DNA of 7,883 nt from a bacterium (GTDB taxonomy: Bacteria; JAMCPX01), in contig JAKAHI010000052.1 in assembly GCA_021815065.1 (NCBI GenBank), positions 1 to 7,883 on the forward strand, in the 5' to 3' direction. The translations under genes were made by a program, and so were the position numbers. Each line of letters begins with the position of its first letter. The stretch's first letter is position 1. Below the pieces are notes generated by a model, which saw nothing but the letters and a program-made list of their open reading frames with translations, did no database searches and was not told the DNA's origin. This document shows positions 5,817 to 7,883 of the stretch, one piece after another.

Positions 5817-7883
5817 TTAATAAAATGTTCCAATCGAAAACTCAAATACATTGGGTTGATCCGTGGGCCTGGGATTGAGCGGAAAACCCCACTCGAATCT
5901 GAACGGAGCGATGGGAGTAAACCACCGTATACCAAAACCGTACCCCATCTGCAGAGGGGCGGCCAAATACTGCTGATTTTCCGCATAGGCATTTCCGGTA
6001 TCAAAGAACAGAACCCCGTCAATTTTGGCTTCCTTGATCAAGGGAAAAACATATTCCATTGTTGTCGCTATCATCTTGTTACCACCATACATAAGTTGTG
6101 TTGTCGGTGCAAGCGGATCGGTGTTGGTCAGCAATGCCGGCATCTCCGGACCGACGGTCCTGTAATTATACCCCCGGAGAGAATTAATGCCGCCGAGGAA
6201 GTACCTGCTCGTAAAGGGCAGGATACCGTTGCCCGGTACAAATCCGTATCCTATCCTTCCATTTATCATGAAAACGGAATCAAACGGCAGGGGAAAGTAC
6301 CTCGATGCCGATGCGTCGAATTTAAGAAATGTAAACGTCCCTCCGAACGGACCGCCCGCATATTCCGCCGACCCGCTCAAAAGAGAGCCCCTGGTCGTAT
6401 ACAGGGGATTGTCCCTCGTATCCTGAACAAAACCGAAGGTCACGGCACTGGTTGATCCATTCTGGAGCAGATAGGAATATGCATTGCTGATACTCGAAAA
6501 ATAGGCGTCATCGTAACCGTAATTCGCGTAAATCCTCAACCGGTCGATAAGCCAGTAACCGAGCTGGAAGGTACCGCCGGTATCGTTGGTCGTGTAACCG
6601 GGGTAGATGTTCGACATATTGTAGAGACTCGTGGACATGGACCACCTCGTATCCAAGAAATACGGATCAAAATAAGATATGCTGTACTGCTTGGTAATAC
6701 CCCCTACCTGAGCCATAAGGCTGAGCTGCGTTCCAAGACCCGCAAGGTTCTGGAGCTGGATCTGCGCCGTAACGAAAAATTGCTGGTACGAGCTGTATCC
6801 TCCCCCGAGCATGGCCATGCCTCCGTGCCCTTCCTTTACCTTTACGTCGAGGTCCATCTTTTCTGTATTACCTTCAGCCGTGCCCTTTGAGGTGCTTATA
6901 TCCACGTTGTCGAAAAAGCCTGTTGCTTTGATGAGCTCCTTGGATTCTTTTATCATGTTTTCTTTGTAAAGTTCTCCTTCCCATACCCGCATCTGCCTCC
7001 GTATGACCTTGTCCCTCGTCTTCGTATTCCCGATGATGGTAATCCTGTTTATGTAGGTCAGAAGTCCTTTATTGATCTGAAAAACTACGGCAACGGTCTT
7101 GTCCTTATCGTTGATGGCTGTTTCTGGATTGATGTTCGCGAATGCATATCCGTTATTGGTATACACATCGGTTAATCTGAAAATATCTTCCATAAGTTTC
7201 GACCTGTTGAACCATTCACCCGTTTTTGTATGTACCTTCTCCATCAGTTTATCTTTGGGGAATAAAAGATCGCCCTGTATATCGATCGAAGATATTCTAT
7301 ATCTGTTTCCTTCTTCAAGGTTTATGACGATGTCGATGGTTTTACCGTCGGGATTCAGGAATATGTGCGGTTGTTCTATTTTAATATTAATATACCCGCT
7401 GTCCATGTAAAACATGGTAAGCCTGGTTATGTCCCGATCGAGTTCTGCCTCGTTGAACTTTCCGCTGCCGGTGATAAAACTGAGAAGGTCCGGAGTTGAG
7501 CTTTCCATCTTCGAATGCAGGACTTTGCTGCTGAACGCATGGTTGCCGATAAAGTTTATAGCGCCGATCCTTACGACCTGTCCCTCATGAACGTGGATTT
7601 CCACATTCACCTCCATGGCGGAAACCGGCATGACCTCATAGGTTACCTGCACGTTATAATAACCTTTTGCCTTGTACATATCCACTATCTTATCGATGGA
7701 AGCGGATATCGCTGCCTTGTCAAAAAAACTTCTGGGCTTGAAGGTAAGGGCTTCTTTGAGCTTATCGTTCGATATTTCCGAGTTACCCTTGAACTCTATA
7801 CCCTTGATAAGCGGCCTTTCCACAACGCTGTATATAAGGTTGATACCCTTTCCGTAAGGCTCTTCGTAGACGATGACGCTGTC
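5817..7883 (-). CDS. bamA: Outer membrane protein assembly factor BamA (5' truncated by window edge)
   Basis: Central Omp85-family subunit of the BAM complex, which folds and inserts beta-barrel proteins into the outer membrane. The frame is open to the right edge; 688 residues are visible, beginning DSVIVYEEPYGKG, so the signal peptide and roughly the first POTRA domain are missing. Four POTRA domains follow at about residues 22-102, 103-192, 193-275 and 276-352, each opening with an I-x-GN/GD-type strand (for example IEFKGN, INFIGN, IDIQGD, ITIIGN). The 16-strand barrel spans about 356-688. It includes FDPYFLDTRW, GFVQDTRDNPLY, the conserved loop-6 motif SLRGY (the family VRGF/Y position, about residues 568-572) and GIRWFTPIAPFRFEWG. 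The C-terminus FEFSIGTFY is a beta-signal ending in an aromatic residue (Tyr). A GTG codon at 7823 could be taken for a start, but the frame upstream is also BamA-like (V-x-ERPxI), so it is internal. The operon promoter probably lies upstream, outside the window. Confidence 0.96.
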   Translation of the reverse strand, partial: DSVIVYEEPYGKGINLIYSVVERPLIKGIEFKGNSEISNDKLKEALTFKPRSFFDKAAISASIDKIVDMYKAKGYYNVQVTYEVMPVSAMEVNVEIHVHEGQVVRIGAINFIGNHAFSSKVLHSKMESSTPDLLSFITGSGKFNEAELDRDITRLTMFYMDSGYINIKIEQPHIFLNPDGKTIDIVINLEEGNRYRISSIDIQGDLLFPKDKLMEKVHTKTGEWFNRSKLMEDIFRLTDVYTNNGYAFANINPETAINDKDKTVAVVFQINKGLLTYINRITIIGNTKTRDKVIRRQMRVWEGELYKENMIKESKELIKATGFFDNVDISTSKGTAEGNTEKMDLDVKVKEGHGGMAMLGGGYSSYQQFFVTAQIQLQNLAGLGTQLSLMAQVGGITKQYSISYFDPYFLDTRWSMSTSLYNMSNIYPGYTTNDTGGTFQLGYWLIDRLRIYANYGYDDAYFSSISNAYSYLLQNGSTSAVTFGFVQDTRDNPLYTTRGSLLSGSAEYAGGPFGGTFTFLKFDASASRYFPLPFDSVFMINGRIGYGFVPGNGILPFTSRYFLGGINSLRGYNYRTVGPEMPALLTNTDPLAPTTQLMYGGNKMIATTMEYVFPLIKEAKIDGVLFFDTGNAYAENQQYLAAPLQMGYGFGIRWFTPIAPFRFEWGFPLNPRPTDQPNVFEFSIGTFY

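Noticed and set aside
7821..7823. GTG as a possible bamA start
   Set aside because: The in-frame sequence upstream to the window edge is also BamA POTRA-like, and a start here would remove the signal peptide and POTRA1. It is an internal Val.
1..7883. Mobile element, CRISPR, RNA gene or a wholly new gene system
   Set aside because: Every part of the window is explained by eight adjoining genes, seven of them well-known outer-membrane genes. Only the oxidoreductase lacks an assigned substrate, and its family is known.

Overview
The window carries one densely packed, minus-strand operon for building the outer membrane of a Gram-negative (diderm) bacterium. Read in the direction of transcription (high to low coordinates), the genes are bamA (5' end cut by the right window edge), ompH/skp, lpxD, fabZ, lpxA, a Gfo/Idh/MocA-family oxidoreductase, lpxB and msbA (3' end cut by the left window edge). 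All eight read minus. I see no RNA gene, mobile element, CRISPR array, internal terminator or convincing internal promoter. The longest non-coding gap is 16 bases.

The core order bamA-skp-lpxD-fabZ-lpxA-lpxB is the classic proteobacterial arrangement. An oxidoreductase between lpxA and lpxB, with msbA directly after lpxB, suggests a deltaproteobacterium in the broad sense (Desulfobacterota, for example a Geobacter- or Syntrophus-like lineage). This is inferred from gene order and protein style. No marker gene here fixes the taxonomy.

Right part (5817-7883): BamA, four visible POTRA domains and the complete beta-barrel. Middle right (5252-5800): the periplasmic chaperone OmpH/Skp, which delivers unfolded outer-membrane proteins to BamA. 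Middle (3773-5244): LpxD and FabZ, which both use (R)-3-hydroxyacyl-ACP, LpxD for lipid A and FabZ for phospholipid fatty acids. Then LpxA (2997-3776), the first acyltransferase of lipid A synthesis; a sugar-nucleotide-type NAD(P)-dependent oxidoreductase (2035-3000) of unproven role; LpxB, the disaccharide synthase (903-2063); and MsbA (1-906), the flippase that moves the lipid A-core across the inner membrane.

Translation looks tightly coupled. lpxD/fabZ, fabZ/lpxA, lpxA/oxidoreductase and lpxB/msbA each share a 4-base ATGA stop/start overlap. The exception is oxidoreductase/lpxB, where the reading frames overlap by 29 bases. The most interesting element is the lone oxidoreductase: it sits where LpxI sits in some bacteria and where gnnA-gnnB sit in Acidithiobacillus ferrooxidans, but neither LpxI nor a GnnB-type aminotransferase is present. 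Otherwise the window is a well-known type of operon, and I do not claim a wholly new system.
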